NCBI RefSeq assembly: GCF_026151205.1
Contig: NC_087076.1
Location: forward strand, 12,571,675 to 12,635,674
Length of the DNA stretch: 64,000 bases
Direction: 5' to 3'
Source: Bolinopsis microptera
Taxonomy: Eukaryota; Ctenophora; Tentaculata; Lobata; Bolinopsidae
Both the position numbers and the translations under genes were made by a program. Shown here piece after piece: positions 62,680-64,000 of this stretch (within the stretch, counting starts at the first letter, position 1; the number at the start of each line of letters is the position of its first letter). The notes beneath the pieces were generated by a model. The model made no database searches. It was not told where the DNA came from and saw nothing but the letters and a program-made list of their open reading frames with translations.

Positions 62680-63830
62680 AGTACTGAGTTCCCCCCTAGC
62701 CCCCAACTTTGTATTATTGTGATGTCTGAAATTACAAATTTCTAATGCCTAATGTCGTCTGAAACACCCTATTTCTCAAATTTTTTTCGGGGGCTGCACC
62801 CCCAACTTTGTATTATCGCCGTCCTACAAATTTCTTTAATGCCTAATGTCGTCTAAAACAAATAATTTCTAAAAATTTTCTTGGGGGCTGCGCCCCCCCC
62901 CCCCCCCAGTCCCCCAACTTTATATTATTGTGATGTCTGATTATTACTGCGCCCCCCCAGCCCACCAACCTTGTATTATTGTAATGTCTGATTATTGCTG
63001 TCCCACAAATGTCGTCTGGAACACCCTATTTCTCAAAAATTTTCCGAAGGCCAGGGCTGCGCCTGCCTAGCCCTCCAACTTTGTATTATTGTGATGTCTG
63101 ATTATAATTACTGTCCTACAAATTTCTTTAATGCCAAATGTCGTCTAAAACACATAATTTCTCAAAAATTTTCTGATTGGCTGCGCCCCCCCCCCTCCCT
63201 AGCCAACCAACTTTATATTATTGTGATGTCTGATTATTACTGCCCTACTAATTTCTTTAATGCCTAATATCGTCTGAATCACCCTATTTCTCAAAAATTT
63301 TCCGGGGGGTGCGCCCCCCTAGCCTCCCAACTTTGTATTATTGTGATGTCTGATTATTACTGTCCTACAAATTTCTTTAATGCCATATGTCGTCTAAAAC
63401 ACATTATTTCTCAAAAATTTTCTGGGGGGCTGCGCCCCCCCCCCCCCCGGCCCCCCAACTTTATATTATTGTGATGTCTGATTATTACTGTCCCCAAATT
63501 TCTTTAATGCCAAATGCCGTTTTAATCACCCTATTTCTCAAAAATTTTCCTGGGGGTTGCGCCCCCCAGCCCGGCCCACCAACCTTGTATTATTGTAATG
63601 TCTGATTATTGCTGTCCTACAAATGTCGTCTGGAACACCCTATTTCTCAAAAATGTTCCGAAGGCCAGGGCTGCGCCCCCCTAGCCCCCCAACTTTGTAT
63701 TATTGTGATGTCTGATTATTACTGTCCTACAAATTTCTTTAATGCCAAATGTCGTCTAAAACACATAATTTCTCAAAAATTTTCTGGGGGGCTGCGCCTT
63801 CCCCCCTCCCTAGCCAACCGAACGAGCTTC
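62680..63830. repeat. ~125-bp tandem repeat, about nine copies
   Basis: Landmarks CAACTTTGTATTATTGTGAT and TTTCTCAAAAATTTTC recur at about 121-125-base spacing, each unit also holding a GC hairpin (GGGGGCTGCGCCCCC) and C-runs of variable length. The final copy degenerates by 63,830. Positions 63,831-64,000 show no feature. Confidence 0.9.
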
Positions 63831-64000
63831 GCCCCGGCTACGTGTCGTGTCGGGCTACGTGCCCAGAATCGAAAAAACTTAATCTTTAAATGAATAACGG
63901 AACCTTCTTTATGAAGTTACGAGATGATAATATAATTGGGAGGCAAAGTGGGTATCGGGCTTGGGGCTCATAATGCGCAAAATTTGGCCGCTGTCGAGTG

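Overview
The window is nuclear DNA of an invertebrate animal. It is AT-rich, its genes have many short GT-AG introns, it carries exons of the Fanconi anaemia gene FANCI, and most of it is mobile DNA and satellites. I cannot name the species.

Left flank (1-6.9 kb): a 69-bp tandem repeat that stays in frame, a candidate five-exon gene (1.0-2.3 kb), a GC-rich Gly/Pro/Ala-type minisatellite, and a 3-kb array of about 29 copies of a ~102-bp unit.

Polinton/Maverick (adintovirus-like) block (6.9-29.0 kb, possibly larger): a nearly complete virus-like transposon. It has a protein-primed family B DNA polymerase in about 15 exons (+), a leftward set of accessory genes (two zinc/cysteine proteins, a candidate membrane glycoprotein, a zinc-finger/coiled-coil protein), then a rightward morphogenesis cassette in compact order: chromodomain integrase, packaging ATPase, pX-like, unknown, penton, pVI-like, major capsid, adenain-type protease. 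A second leftward set follows, with an OB-like/zinc protein and a paralogous 'GW' module. Many of these genes have a TATA box at or near the stop codon of the gene upstream. Two genes (pX-like and the OB-like gene) carry single-base-type frameshifts at A-runs. A complete Ty1/copia retrotransposon (9,319-14,828; identical 190-bp LTRs, ATATA target duplication) sits inside a polymerase exon. A PD-(D/E)XK/NERD-type nuclease ORF lies just to the right (29.3-29.8 kb).

30-33 kb: exons of FANCI on the minus strand, with a TA-flanked MITE in one intron and the 3' tail of a decayed non-LTR retrotransposon.

33.5-39 kb: a cluster of short spliced plus-strand genes I do not recognise (a coiled-coil protein ending in a PPPY motif, two small single-pass membrane proteins, and a duplicated exon pair), built of repeatedly copied modules and cut by a probable solo LTR.

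39-64 kb: transposon and satellite country. It holds Mutator-like transposase fragments, a 751-bp terminal-inverted-repeat element with an 8-bp target duplication, a ~0.7-kb dispersed repeat family, a 2.0-kb tandem duplication bounded by CT microsatellites, a RAG1/Transib-like fragment, four copies of an unknown two-exon gene next to a CCHC-knuckle exon pair, a 14-bp minisatellite, and two large minisatellite fields at the right end.
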